From an uncultured Prevotella sp. (GTDB lineage: Bacteria; Bacteroidota; Bacteroidia; Bacteroidales; Bacteroidaceae), in NCBI GenBank assembly GCA_900555035.1, contig USJX01000002.1, positions 1 to 64,000 of the forward strand: 64,000 bases of DNA, read 5' to 3'. This document shows, one piece after another, positions 8,766-17,831 of this stretch (position 1 is its first letter; the number at the start of each line of letters is the position of its first letter). The position numbers were made by a program, and so were the translations under genes. Below the pieces are notes generated by a model. That model saw only the letters and a program-made list of their open reading frames with translations, ran no database searches and was not told the DNA's origin.

Positions 8766-10613
8766 ATGTATTTCGACGAATTAGATTTAAATGACAACGT
8801 GCTCGATGCATTATACGATATGCGATTCGACACTTGTACCCCCGTACAGGAAAAATGTATCCCTGAGATATTGGACGGTCACGACGTGTTAGGCGTTGCA
8901 CAGACCGGCACTGGTAAAACTGCAGCCTACCTGCTCCCTGTATTGAGCAAACTCGATGACGGCGGTTATCCAAAAGATGCCATCAACTGCGTCATCATGT
9001 CGCCAACCCGCGAGTTGGCTCAGCAGATAGACCAGGCAATGCAAGGCTTCGGCTACTACCTGCAAGGCGTAAGCAGCGTGGCTGTTTATGGTGGAAACGA
9101 TGGCAACCGATACGACCAGGAATTGAAGAGCCTCCGCATGGGTGCCGATGTAGTCATTGCTACCCCAGGTCGCCTCATCACCCATATCTCTTTGGGCAAT
9201 GTAGATTTGAGCAAGGTAAGTTTCTTTATTCTCGATGAGGCAGACCGCATGCTCGACATGGGTTTCTCTGAGGATATCAATACCATCGCAAGCAAGTTGC
9301 CTAAGACCTGCCAGACCATCATGTTCTCTGCCACCATGCCAGAGAAGATTGAGGAACTGGCAAAGACTCTGCTCAAGGACCCAGTAGAGATTAAGCTTGC
9401 CGTAAGCAAACCTGCCGAAAAGATCAAGCAGGAAGCATACGTATGTTATGAGACTCAGAAGATGACCATCATCAAGGATATCTTCAAGGCTGGTGACATG
9501 AAGCGTGTCATTATATTCAGCGGCAGCAAGATGAAGGTTAAGCAGCTGGCTGCTGCCCTGCAGCAGAGCGGCATTAACTGTGGTGCAATGCACTCGGATC
9601 TGGAACAGGCAGAGCGCGACGACGTAATGTTCAAGTTCAAGAGCGGACAATACGATGTACTCGTAGCTACCGATATTGTGGCTCGTGGTATTGATATCGA
9701 TGACATCGAGATGGTCATCAACTACGATGTGCCGCATGATACAGAAGACTATGTGCACCGCATAGGCCGTACAGCCCGTGCCAACCGAGATGGTAGAGCC
9801 ATCACCTTCGTAAACGAGGAAGACCAGTATTGGTTCCAGCAGATTGAGAAGTTCCTGGAGAAAGTGGTAGAGAAAATGCCTCTGCCAGAGGAGTGCGGCG
9901 AAGGCCCTGAATACATCAAGCTTAACAAGCCTAAGAAGAAGGACAAGGGCAACGGCCGTGGTGGCAATGGCAGAAAGCAAGGCGGAAAAGGTCGTGGTAG
10001 AAACGGCGACAACCGCAACAAGAACAACGGAGGAAACAAAAACAACGGCGAGAATAAGAAGAACGGCGAGAATAAAAACGATGCCGAGAATGGTAACGAA
10101 GGCAACAATGGCAACAGCGAGGGTAAGACCAAGACCAGTGCCAAGAGCCGCCGACAGAAAGACCGCGACCAGACTTCACATAAGCACAAGCCAAACAAGC
10201 CAAGCGATCGACAGGAAAAGGCTCCTCGCAACAACGGCGAAAATGGTGAGCAGCAGAATGCTTCTAAAGATGTCAAGCAGCAGAACGCTCCTAAGGGAGG
10301 CAAGCCACAGAACAACCAGCAAGGTGCTCCACAAAATGGCGAGCAGAAAAACAATAACAACAAGCGCCGAAACAATAATAACAATAAGCGCCGAAATGAT
10401 GAGAACGGCAACCAGCAGCCTAATGGAAACCAGCGTCCTGGTGCAGAGAACAATGTTCGCCCAGGCAGCAATGGTCGTGGCAAAGGCGTTGCACAGAAGA
10501 AGCAGAACACCGAGGGTTCCGGTAATCGCAAATATGCTCCAGTGGTAAACCCACAGAAGAACGAGAATGTGGTAAAGAAGTTCATCAAGCGCATCTTCGG
10601 ATTCGGCAAATAA
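8766..10613 (+). CDS. DEAD-box RNA helicase with long Asn/Lys/Gly-rich tail
   Basis: A 615-residue protein. The first 380 residues form a complete DEAD-box core: Q-motif region, AQTGTGKT at 45-52, PTRELA, DEAD at 157-160, SAT, and HRIGRTAR in motif VI. It should unwind short RNA duplexes using ATP, as RhlE/DbpA-type helicases do in ribosome assembly or RNA decay. From about residue 390 to 595 it is low-complexity, rich in N, K, G, Q and R, hence probably disordered and RNA-binding. A short basic segment (VVKKFIKRIFGFG) ends it. It is monocistronic, with a very strong terminator 55 bp downstream. Confidence 0.93.
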   Translation: MYFDELDLNDNVLDALYDMRFDTCTPVQEKCIPEILDGHDVLGVAQTGTGKTAAYLLPVLSKLDDGGYPKDAINCVIMSPTRELAQQIDQAMQGFGYYLQGVSSVAVYGGNDGNRYDQELKSLRMGADVVIATPGRLITHISLGNVDLSKVSFFILDEADRMLDMGFSEDINTIASKLPKTCQTIMFSATMPEKIEELAKTLLKDPVEIKLAVSKPAEKIKQEAYVCYETQKMTIIKDIFKAGDMKRVIIFSGSKMKVKQLAAALQQSGINCGAMHSDLEQAERDDVMFKFKSGQYDVLVATDIVARGIDIDDIEMVINYDVPHDTEDYVHRIGRTARANRDGRAITFVNEEDQYWFQQIEKFLEKVVEKMPLPEECGEGPEYIKLNKPKKKDKGNGRGGNGRKQGGKGRGRNGDNRNKNNGGNKNNGENKKNGENKNDAENGNEGNNGNSEGKTKTSAKSRRQKDRDQTSHKHKPNKPSDRQEKAPRNNGENGEQQNASKDVKQQNAPKGGKPQNNQQGAPQNGEQKNNNNKRRNNNNNKRRNDENGNQQPNGNQRPGAENNVRPGSNGRGKGVAQKKQNTEGSGNRKYAPVVNPQKNENVVKKFIKRIFGFGK

Positions 10614-10644
10614 TGAATGGGCAACTTATCACCAGTAAGTATTC

Positions 10645-10662
10645 CACATTATTATATATATA
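10645..10662 (+). repeat. ACATTATTATATATA motif copy
   Basis: One of several copies of a CMTTATTATATATA element found in intergenic DNA here (233, 10645, 19841, 22450, 41930). No function is known to me. Confidence 0.4.
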
Positions 10663-10667
10663 AAGAT

Positions 10668-10715
10668 AAGCCCGATAAGAGAGTTGGACTATCGCCAACC
10701 TCTTATCGGGCTTTT
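10668..10715 (+). terminator. Strong terminator of the DEAD-box helicase gene
   Basis: Stem AAGCCCGATAAGA...GTTGG pairs with CCAAC...TCTTATCGGGCTT around a 7-nt loop, then TTTT. About 18 paired bases. It lies in the open frame upstream of the ComEC-like ORF, which shows that the ComEC start must be downstream. Confidence 0.92.
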
Positions 10716-10724
10716 ACACTAAGT

Positions 10725-12023
10725 ATGAACAGAACCAAAAAGCAACATTTCACCCCGCTTATGTCCTTCAGCCTTGTACTGACGGCAAGTATCATCACAG
10801 CCAGATATGGCTATGATTATCTCAGCACGCGCCTTTGGCTCATCAGCACCATCATTGCCTGGAGTGTTTCCGCCTGTTGTTATGTACTCACAAAGCTGGT
10901 CCATCGCCCTACTCTAATAGGCACCCAAGTCAGCAATCTTATCCATTACCAATGTCTCAACCTATATCTTTGCATCTTCTGTCTCGGCGGCACCATCACC
11001 TCTCATCATATCGATGAAGCCCATGCACCTATTCAGATAAAAACCTATCAATCACTCTCATATTTGGAACGCACCATCCTGAAAGCCCACGACTTCAGGG
11101 AACACGTTGAACAAAGGATACGTACCTTCCATATCGAAGAACAAGACTTTGCCATCATTTCCGCAATGGCAATGGGCGACAAAACTGCCCTCAACCAGGA
11201 AACCAAAGAGGCTTATTCCATATCCGGAACAAGCCATATATTGGCAGTAAGCGGTTTGCACATCGGCATCATCTTCCAACTCATCATCCTGCTGTTAGGC
11301 GGCAAGCGCAGGTCTAAGCTAACCATCATCCTATCCACCACCATTGTGTGGGCATACGTCATTTTCATCGGTTTTCCGGCCAGTGCCGTCAGGGCAGCCA
11401 CCATGCTCAGCATCTACAGTCTGGTGTTGCTCTCTCTGCGTCCCGACCCTACACTCAACACGTTGGCATTAGCCTATGTCATCATGGTGCTAGTCAATCC
11501 ATTAAACATCTTCGATATCGGTTTTCAGATGTCTTTTCTTGCCGTAGCATCCATCCTTCTGTTCTATCCTCTGTTCTTCAATCTCCTTTCATCCCACAGC
11601 AACATCATCCGCGCAATATGGGGTCTTTTCTGTGTTTCCCTGGCAGCCCAGATAGGCACCCTTCCCCTCATCATTTTCTATTTCGGACGTCTTTCCTGCT
11701 ACTCTCTGCTCACCAGCTTCATTGCCATTCCAGCCGCCACATTCATTCTCTATCTTTGTGCGCTGCTCTTCATTCTTTCGCCTCTCACTTACATCCCATG
11801 TTTGGCAACTGCCATTGAAGGACTGATGCAGATAGTCATGAACGTTCTCACCGCCATCACCCAATTCATCAACACCGCCTTCAAACTGACGAGTATGTTG
11901 CCTGGGGCAAGCATCGAACACATCCACCTTTCCCTGCTCCAACTGCTCATTCTCTATATAGCCATCCTAGCCGGCTACTTTGCCCTCAGAAAATGGTACC
12001 GAGTGAAAGAGAAGGAGGCCTGA
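10725..12023 (+). CDS. ComEC/Rec2-family membrane protein (short form)
   Basis: A 432-residue polytopic membrane protein from the ATG at 10725; the frame is open from 10617 but that part contains a strong terminator. Two or three helices near the N-terminus are followed by a soluble loop (about 100-160), then the Competence-domain signature SGTSHILAVSGLHIG and eight or so further helices. ComEC proteins form the inner-membrane channel for single-stranded DNA during transformation. This one lacks the C-terminal metallo-beta-lactamase-like domain, and the N-terminal soluble part is short. The family assignment is firm; a role in DNA uptake is inferred. It ends 69 bp before hrpB. Confidence 0.8.
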   Translation: MNRTKKQHFTPLMSFSLVLTASIITARYGYDYLSTRLWLISTIIAWSVSACCYVLTKLVHRPTLIGTQVSNLIHYQCLNLYLCIFCLGGTITSHHIDEAHAPIQIKTYQSLSYLERTILKAHDFREHVEQRIRTFHIEEQDFAIISAMAMGDKTALNQETKEAYSISGTSHILAVSGLHIGIIFQLIILLLGGKRRSKLTIILSTTIVWAYVIFIGFPASAVRAATMLSIYSLVLLSLRPDPTLNTLALAYVIMVLVNPLNIFDIGFQMSFLAVASILLFYPLFFNLLSSHSNIIRAIWGLFCVSLAAQIGTLPLIIFYFGRLSCYSLLTSFIAIPAATFILYLCALLFILSPLTYIPCLATAIEGLMQIVMNVLTAITQFINTAFKLTSMLPGASIEHIHLSLLQLLILYIAILAGYFALRKWYRVKEKEA

Positions 12024-12026
12024 AAA

Positions 12027-12094
12027 TTTGTGTATCACAAAAATAATGCGTATCTTTGCAGTATCAATTAAGAATATGTGTATCTTTGCAGTAT
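12027..12094 (+). promoter_or_regulatory. Duplicated promoter of hrpB
   Basis: TTTG (12027-12030), 20-bp spacer, TATCTTTG (12051-12058). The block TATCTTTGCAGTAT is then repeated exactly 30 bp later (12081-12094) and overlaps the ATG at 12093. The TTTG inside the first -7 box can act as -33 for the second. Starts would be near 12065 and, for the second box, at or next to the start codon. Confidence 0.7.
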
Positions 12095-14669
12095 GAATTA
12101 CGATAGAATCAAACAACAGGCAGGACATCTGCCAGCCTTCCAGATAGCCGACGCCATCAACAGCACCCAGAAAGAGTCGGCAAACCTTGTTGTTACCGCT
12201 CCACCGGGAGCCGGAAAATCCACCGTGCTCCCACTCACCCTCCTCGGAGCCACCCCACAAGGCAAAATTCTGATGCTGGAACCACGCCGCCTTGCTGCCC
12301 GTCAGATAGCCGAACGGATGGCTAACATCTTAGGCGAACCTGTGGGAAAGACCATAGGTTATCGGGTACGCTTCGAGAACAAGGTTTCCTCAGAAACCCG
12401 CATTGAGGTGCTCACCGAGGGAATACTAACCCGAATGCTCATCCATGATGCCACGCTCGAAGGAGTGAGCGCCATCATCTTCGATGAGTTTCACGAGCGA
12501 AGCATCAACTCCGACCTGGCGCTAGCACTCACCCGACAGGCGCAGGAGATAATCCGTCCCGACCTGAAGATTATCATCATGTCGGCTACCATCGATGCTT
12601 CCGCCATCTGCAAAGCTCTGCAAGCGCCTCTGATAGAGAGCGAAGGGCGAATGTTCCCTGTAGAGACCATTTATTCTGAAATCGACATTGCACGATACGA
12701 CATATATAAAGAGGTGGCGGCTACCATCCTCAAGGCTGCCGATAAGCACGAGGGCGATATTCTGGCTTTCCTTCCTGGACAGTCGGAGATTCTGAAATGC
12801 AAGGAGATATTGGATGCGAGCCTCAGCAGGGCTGCAGCTGCATTATCTGCTTCAGATAAACTTTCCGTTCCGCAGGTTTATCCTCTCTACGGCAATCTCC
12901 CACCCGAGAAGCAGCGCCTCGCCATAGCCCCTTCGAAAGAGGGAGAAAGGAAAATTGTGCTCGCCACACCTATTGCAGAAACCTCACTTACCATCGAAGG
13001 CGTGAGGATCGTGGTGGATTCCGGACTTTGCAGAAAACTGGTTTACGACGCCCGTACGGGATTGAGCCACCTGGAAACCGTAACTATCAGCAAGGATATG
13101 GCTACCCAAAGAAGAGGACGAGCCGGACGAGTGGCTGAAGGAATCTGCTACCGGTTGTGGACTCAGTCCTCGGAACATCTGATGGAAGACCAGCGCCGAC
13201 CGGAAATAGAAGAAGCCGACCTTACGTCGATGGTACTCGATATTGCAGCCTTTGGCGAGAACAATCCCCAATCGCTGCTCTGGCTTACCCCACCATCAAG
13301 CAGTAACCTACTCAATGCCAAGGAATTGCTTCTATCGCTCGAAGCAATAGAACCGGATGGCAGCATCACCCCATTGGGCAGGAAGATGGCAACATTGCCT
13401 TGTCATCCGCGCATCGCCAAGATGATGATGAGTTCAGAATCTTCTGCACTCAAAGCTCTAGCCTGCGACGTTGCCGCCCTGCTGGAAGAGAAAGACCCGA
13501 TGAGCGATTCAGAGGATTCGGATATGGCGCTGCGCCTCTCCATCCTCCGTTCGCAGCGACAGAAAAACAGTCTGGGCAGATGGGCACGCATTGCCCAGAT
13601 AGCCCAGGAATACCGCAAGATGCTCAAGGTGAAGGAAGACAATGAGCCGGTGGATGCAGAGGAGGTGGGCAGGCTGATAGCCCTAGCCTATCCTGAGCGC
13701 ATCGCCATGGCCATCGATAACATCGGCCATTTCAGAATGTCGAACGGCAAGACGCTCTTCATCGATTCAAGCGATGCGATGTCGGCGCAGCAATGGCTCG
13801 CCATCGCCTCGCTCAATGTATCTGTCCAGCCGTCGGGCACGAATACTTCCACCCCGCTTCCATCTTCAGGAAAGGCAGGCAGGGTGTTTCTCTCGGCTCC
13901 CGTAAACATCAACGACCTCCCTATCCACGAGTTCAACAACGTCTCGTGGGACAGTAAGGCGGGAATGATCAGGATGCAGAGAGAGCGACGCATCGAAACC
14001 CTGGTGGTGGATAGCAAACCGCTCCAGGATGCCGACAAGCAGCAGATTATCCATATCCTCTGCACTGCCATCCGGAAGGAAGGACTCAGCATGCTGGATT
14101 GGAACGAAGACGTTCAGCGGTTGCAGCGGAGAGTGGCGCAGGTAAGAGAGTGGCATCCGGAAATGGAGTTGCCCGATTTATCCACCGCACACCTGATGGA
14201 GACAGCCAGCGAATGGTTGCCCTTCTATCTGGACCAGGGCGGAAAGCTCAAGACGAGCACCGCCGAACTCAGGAAGCTCAATCTCCCGGAAATACTCTGG
14301 GCACAGATTCCATACGAGCAGCAGCAGGAAATAGACCGTCTCGCACCCACCCACATCGTGGTTCCATCGGGCAGTCATATCCGCATCGACTATCGTCAGG
14401 GAGCTGAGGCACCCATCCTCAGTGTCCGGCTGCAGGAATGCTTCGGAATGACTCAGACGCCAGCTGTTGATGATGGCAGGCAGCCTCTGTTGCTGGAGCT
14501 GCTCTCTCCGGGTTTCAAGCCCGTTCAGCTTACGCAGGATCTCGCCAGTTTTTGGCAATCCACCTATTTCGAGGTGCGCAAGGAGCTGAAGCACCGCTAC
14601 CCCAAGCACTTCTGGCCCGAGAATCCTTTGGAAAGTGAGGCAGTAAGAGGGGTGAAAAGGAAGAAATGA
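12093..14669 (+). CDS. hrpB: ATP-dependent helicase HrpB
   Basis: An 858-residue DEAH/RHA-type superfamily 2 helicase. Walker A is in TAPPGAGKST, the DEXH box reads DEFH in IIFDEFHERS, SAT is in IIMSATIDAS, and motif VI is QRRGRAGR. The long C-terminal region with WLPFYLDQGG and YPKHFWPENP is diagnostic of HrpB as opposed to HrpA. The RNA substrate in bacteria is not well defined. I chose the ATG at 12093 over an upstream GTG at 12078 because the latter lies before the second -7 box. Length agrees with the family (about 820). Confidence 0.92.
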   Translation: MNYDRIKQQAGHLPAFQIADAINSTQKESANLVVTAPPGAGKSTVLPLTLLGATPQGKILMLEPRRLAARQIAERMANILGEPVGKTIGYRVRFENKVSSETRIEVLTEGILTRMLIHDATLEGVSAIIFDEFHERSINSDLALALTRQAQEIIRPDLKIIIMSATIDASAICKALQAPLIESEGRMFPVETIYSEIDIARYDIYKEVAATILKAADKHEGDILAFLPGQSEILKCKEILDASLSRAAAALSASDKLSVPQVYPLYGNLPPEKQRLAIAPSKEGERKIVLATPIAETSLTIEGVRIVVDSGLCRKLVYDARTGLSHLETVTISKDMATQRRGRAGRVAEGICYRLWTQSSEHLMEDQRRPEIEEADLTSMVLDIAAFGENNPQSLLWLTPPSSSNLLNAKELLLSLEAIEPDGSITPLGRKMATLPCHPRIAKMMMSSESSALKALACDVAALLEEKDPMSDSEDSDMALRLSILRSQRQKNSLGRWARIAQIAQEYRKMLKVKEDNEPVDAEEVGRLIALAYPERIAMAIDNIGHFRMSNGKTLFIDSSDAMSAQQWLAIASLNVSVQPSGTNTSTPLPSSGKAGRVFLSAPVNINDLPIHEFNNVSWDSKAGMIRMQRERRIETLVVDSKPLQDADKQQIIHILCTAIRKEGLSMLDWNEDVQRLQRRVAQVREWHPEMELPDLSTAHLMETASEWLPFYLDQGGKLKTSTAELRKLNLPEILWAQIPYEQQQEIDRLAPTHIVVPSGSHIRIDYRQGAEAPILSVRLQECFGMTQTPAVDDGRQPLLLELLSPGFKPVQLTQDLASFWQSTYFEVRKELKHRYPKHFWPENPLESEAVRGVKRKK

Positions 14670-14710
14670 TAGATAGAAGAATAGTATAACTTTTTAAATA
14701 ATAAATAATT

Positions 14711-15172
14711 ATGAATGTAGGAGATAAAATACCAGAGATTCTTGGCATTGACCAGGACGGACGTGAAATCAAGGCAAGCGACTATCGTGGTCGCAAGCTC
14801 GTGCTCTACAGTTATCCAAAGGCTAACACCAGCGGATGCACTGCCGAGGCCTGCTCCCTGCAGGCTCATAAGGAAGAACTGGCAGCAGCCGGTTACGAGA
14901 TTATCGGCGTGAGCAAGGACAAGCAGGCGCTGCAGAAGAAGTTTGCAGAAACCAAGGGTCTGCAGTTTCCTCTTATTGCCGATACCGAGACCACCCTTTT
15001 GCAGGAACTCGGCTGCTGGGGCGAGAAGGTAACCTGCGGCAGAAAGACCATCGGAATCCTCCGCACCACCTATCTTGTCAACGAAGAAGGCATTATTGAG
15101 AAAATCTTCACTCCAAAGGAGATCAAGACCAAGATTCATGCAGAGCAGATTCTGGATTACATCCATCAATAA
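14711..15172 (+). CDS. bcp: Thioredoxin-dependent thiol peroxidase (Bcp/PrxQ)
   Basis: A 153-residue peroxiredoxin of the Bcp/PrxQ group that reduces H2O2 and organic peroxides in the cytoplasm using thioredoxin. The peroxidatic site is PKANTSGC (Thr40, Cys43), and a resolving cysteine sits five residues later (Cys48), as in atypical 2-Cys PrxQ. The variant ANTSG replaces the more common DNTPG. It is followed after 12 bp by the TauE/SafE gene, so the two may be cotranscribed. Confidence 0.94.
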   Translation: MNVGDKIPEILGIDQDGREIKASDYRGRKLVLYSYPKANTSGCTAEACSLQAHKEELAAAGYEIIGVSKDKQALQKKFAETKGLQFPLIADTETTLLQELGCWGEKVTCGRKTIGILRTTYLVNEEGIIEKIFTPKEIKTKIHAEQILDYIHQ

Positions 15173-15184
15173 GCCTACAACAGA

Positions 15185-15913
15185 ATGGACAATATAGTCA
15201 TCGAACTTTTTCTGTTGAGCATCGGAGCCAGTTTTGTGCAACGCACTACTGGCTTCGGTTTTGGCATCTTCATCATGACGATGCTCCCCTCCATCATGCC
15301 CTCTTATGGTGAGGCAACAACCCTCTCAGGCATCCTGGCGATGACCACCTCCCTGATCATCGTCATTCAGAAATACAAGTACATCACCTGGAGGCGACTG
15401 CTGCCCATTCTGTTCACCTTCATCGTCATCTCCATCGGAGCCATCTTCGTGCTCAAGCGGATGGAATATCACATACTGAACATATTGCTCGGTATTACGC
15501 TGATCATCGTGAGCATCTACTTCACCTTCTTCAGCAAACGCATCAAGGTGAAGACAACGCTTCCTGTGCAGGTTACGGCAGGAACATTGAGCGGACTGAT
15601 GGGAGGATTCTTCGGAATGCAGGGACCACCAGCCGTACTCTATTTCGTCAGTTCAGAGCCCGACAAGGAACGCTATCTGGCGATGACGCAGACCTATTTC
15701 CTGGCAGGCAATCTGATGATGACACTGGCAAGAGCATACAATGGTTTCTTCACCACCACGGTCTCCATAGGTTATGTATATGGAATAGCCGGAGTCTTCA
15801 TCGGCAACCTGATAGGCTCCTGGGTGTTCAGGCACCTCAGCGGCTTCCTGCTCAAATACATCATCTATGCCTATATCGGAATCAGCGGATTAGCCTTCCT
15901 TCTGGGGGCGTAG
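15185..15913 (+). CDS. TauE/SafE family membrane transporter
   Basis: A 242-residue membrane protein with about eight hydrophobic helices in two halves, as in the TauE/SafE (DUF81) family of sulfite or sulfonate exporters. The N-terminal half has the glycine-rich QRTTGFGFGIF stretch and the second half the related LSGLMGGFFGMQGPP. The substrate is unknown. It lies between a peroxiredoxin and an HD-domain gene, neither of which points to a substrate. Confidence 0.85.
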   Translation: MDNIVIELFLLSIGASFVQRTTGFGFGIFIMTMLPSIMPSYGEATTLSGILAMTTSLIIVIQKYKYITWRRLLPILFTFIVISIGAIFVLKRMEYHILNILLGITLIIVSIYFTFFSKRIKVKTTLPVQVTAGTLSGLMGGFFGMQGPPAVLYFVSSEPDKERYLAMTQTYFLAGNLMMTLARAYNGFFTTTVSIGYVYGIAGVFIGNLIGSWVFRHLSGFLLKYIIYAYIGISGLAFLLGA

Positions 15914-15972
15914 CGTATGGTGGCTATAGGTAATTGAAATAAGAAAAAAAGAATTTTAAAAAACATAAGATT

Positions 15973-16482
15973 ATGACAAACAATGAATTGACACTCGCCC
16001 AACTGATGAGGGCGATGATCAAGTACGATGGTGGCGATGCGCAACGTATCCAGCATTTCGTAAAGGTGCACGACTTTGCCCGTATGATTGCGATAGCAGA
16101 GGGAATGAACGAAGAAGAACTCTTCGTGCTCGAAGCAGCAGCCATTCTTCACGATGTGGGCATTCACGTTTCAGAAGCCCGATACGGCAACTGCGATGGC
16201 AAGCACCAGGAAGAACTGGGTCCCGATGAGGCAAGAAAAGTACTGTCAGAAGTTGATGGATTCACAGCCGCGCAGACAGAAAGAATCTGCTGGCTCATTG
16301 CCCATCATCATACTTATAAGGATGTAACCAGCCTCGACCATCGCATTCTGCTCGAAGCAGATTTCCTGGTCAATTCCTTCGAAGCCCACCTTGCTCCCGA
16401 AGGCATCATCACCTTCCGCGATCATGTTTTCCGCTCGGAGTCAGCAATCAGTATGCTGAATGATATGTGGGGGTTGGAATAA
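15973..16482 (+). CDS. HD-domain phosphohydrolase
   Basis: A 169-residue protein with an HD metal-binding core: His28 in IQHFVKVHDFA, the HD pair at 60-61 in ILHDVG, and a third histidine cluster in LIAHHHTYKD. Such stand-alone HD proteins hydrolyse nucleotides or phosphomonoesters in the cytoplasm; the substrate cannot be inferred. The arrangement resembles the YfbR/YpgQ-type HD proteins. It has its own start about 60 bp after the TauE/SafE gene. Confidence 0.8.
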   Translation: MTNNELTLAQLMRAMIKYDGGDAQRIQHFVKVHDFARMIAIAEGMNEEELFVLEAAAILHDVGIHVSEARYGNCDGKHQEELGPDEARKVLSEVDGFTAAQTERICWLIAHHHTYKDVTSLDHRILLEADFLVNSFEAHLAPEGIITFRDHVFRSESAISMLNDMWGLE

Positions 16483-16520
16483 GGAGAATACTTTTGTCTA
16501 AAAAATAATAATTTAAAATC

Positions 16521-17831
16521 ATGGTAAAAACAATAAATGATATGGGAAATAGACAGCCGGACAGCAATGCCGGCTGCAGTAACCAAAAAGGAGTGAAGAA
16601 AGTGAAGAATAAGCAAACCCGGCAGCTGGTACTATGGATTGGCGCTTTGATAGTAGGCGCAGTTTTGGGTATGTTCGGCACCAGCTGGCTGGATGGCCTG
16701 ATGAATTTCATCGCCACGGTCTATACCCGCTTATTCCAACTTCTGGCAGTACCAACCATAGCCTTGGCTGTCATCACAACCCTGGCATCCTTGGGCAACC
16801 AGGCAGATACCGGTAAGATATTCCGCCACGCCATCACCTACACCCTGCTCACGACAATAGCAGCTGCAGCAGTGGGGCTGGTGCTCTACAACATCGTTTC
16901 TCCAGGCAATTTACCTACAGCCTTGGTGCAGAGCGGTATGGCAGATGTACCCCAAAAGCTGGGAGAAACCAGCTATTATGACCATATTCTTGGGGTAATA
17001 CCCAACAACATCATCAAGCCGTTTGCCGAAGGAAATGTACTCTCCATCCTGATTTTGGCGGCAGCAGCAGGTATTGCTTTAACCAAAATGCTATCAAGCG
17101 ACAAGAAAGAAGTCGTGATGAAGGGATTGTTTGGATTACAGGATCTGCTCTTCATGCTGATTCATGGATTAATCTGGGCTCTGCCTCTGGGTATCGTTGC
17201 CTTTGCAGCACAACTCTCAGCCCAGTTCTCTGCGGGTATCGTGATGGCTTCTCTAGGAAAGTACGTAGCTGTTATCCTGGGAGGTAATGTCATTCAATTC
17301 TTCATCATCCTCCCGCTCTTCCTCTTGGCAAGAGGCTTGAATCCTGTGCGAACATTGGGCAAGATGATGCCGGCAGTATTGATGGCTCTTTTTACAAAGA
17401 GTTCTGCTGCTACGTTGCCGGTAACGATGCAGACAGCAGAAGATAGACTGGGAGTTTCCAATCAGGTTTCCCGCTTCGTATTGCCTATCTGTACAACCAT
17501 CAACATGAATGGCTGCGCTGCGTTTATCCTCGTAACCTCCTTGTTCCTGATGCAGAATGGAGGAATGCCCTTACCTTGGACTACGATGATTCTCTGGCTT
17601 TTCATTTCAGTTATCTCAGCAGTGGGTAATGCAGGAGTGCCGATGGGATGTTATTTCCTTACCCTATCTCTGATGTCCGGCATCAATGCTCCTATCGGCA
17701 TCATGGGTATCATCCTGCCAATCTATACCATTATCGACATGGTAGAGACGGCAGAGAATGTATGGTCAGACTCCTGTGTCTGCGCCATGGTGGATAGGGA
17801 TTTGAAGAACAGACATCATATTGGCAGATAA
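16521..17831 (+). CDS. Dicarboxylate/amino acid:cation symporter (DAACS family)
   Basis: A 436-residue SLC1/GltP-DctA-type transporter with eight helices and two re-entrant loops. Serine-rich hairpin TKSSAATLPVTM and the NMNGCAAF motif, which binds substrate and Na+, are visible, as is the hairpin region around VGNAGVPMG. It would import dicarboxylates or acidic/neutral amino acids with Na+ or H+. The N-terminus (about 35 residues, polar) is longer than usual. The last 11 bases overlap a truncated Rpn-type gene in another frame; the C-terminus DRDLKNR looks natural to the family. Confidence 0.88.
   Translation: MVKTINDMGNRQPDSNAGCSNQKGVKKVKNKQTRQLVLWIGALIVGAVLGMFGTSWLDGLMNFIATVYTRLFQLLAVPTIALAVITTLASLGNQADTGKIFRHAITYTLLTTIAAAAVGLVLYNIVSPGNLPTALVQSGMADVPQKLGETSYYDHILGVIPNNIIKPFAEGNVLSILILAAAAGIALTKMLSSDKKEVVMKGLFGLQDLLFMLIHGLIWALPLGIVAFAAQLSAQFSAGIVMASLGKYVAVILGGNVIQFFIILPLFLLARGLNPVRTLGKMMPAVLMALFTKSSAATLPVTMQTAEDRLGVSNQVSRFVLPICTTINMNGCAAFILVTSLFLMQNGGMPLPWTTMILWLFISVISAVGNAGVPMGCYFLTLSLMSGINAPIGIMGIILPIYTIIDMVETAENVWSDSCVCAMVDRDLKNRHHIGR

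Noticed and set aside
9749..10624. Long minus-strand ORF (291 codons) opposite the helicase tail
   Set aside because: It is the complement of Asn/Lys/Gly low-complexity coding sequence, giving runs of F, L, P and R; no promoter or start support.
10617..10724. Start of the ComEC-like ORF at 10617
   Set aside because: This part of the frame contains the helicase terminator (10668-10715), which would fold in the mRNA, and has no membrane-protein character; the ATG at 10725 follows it.
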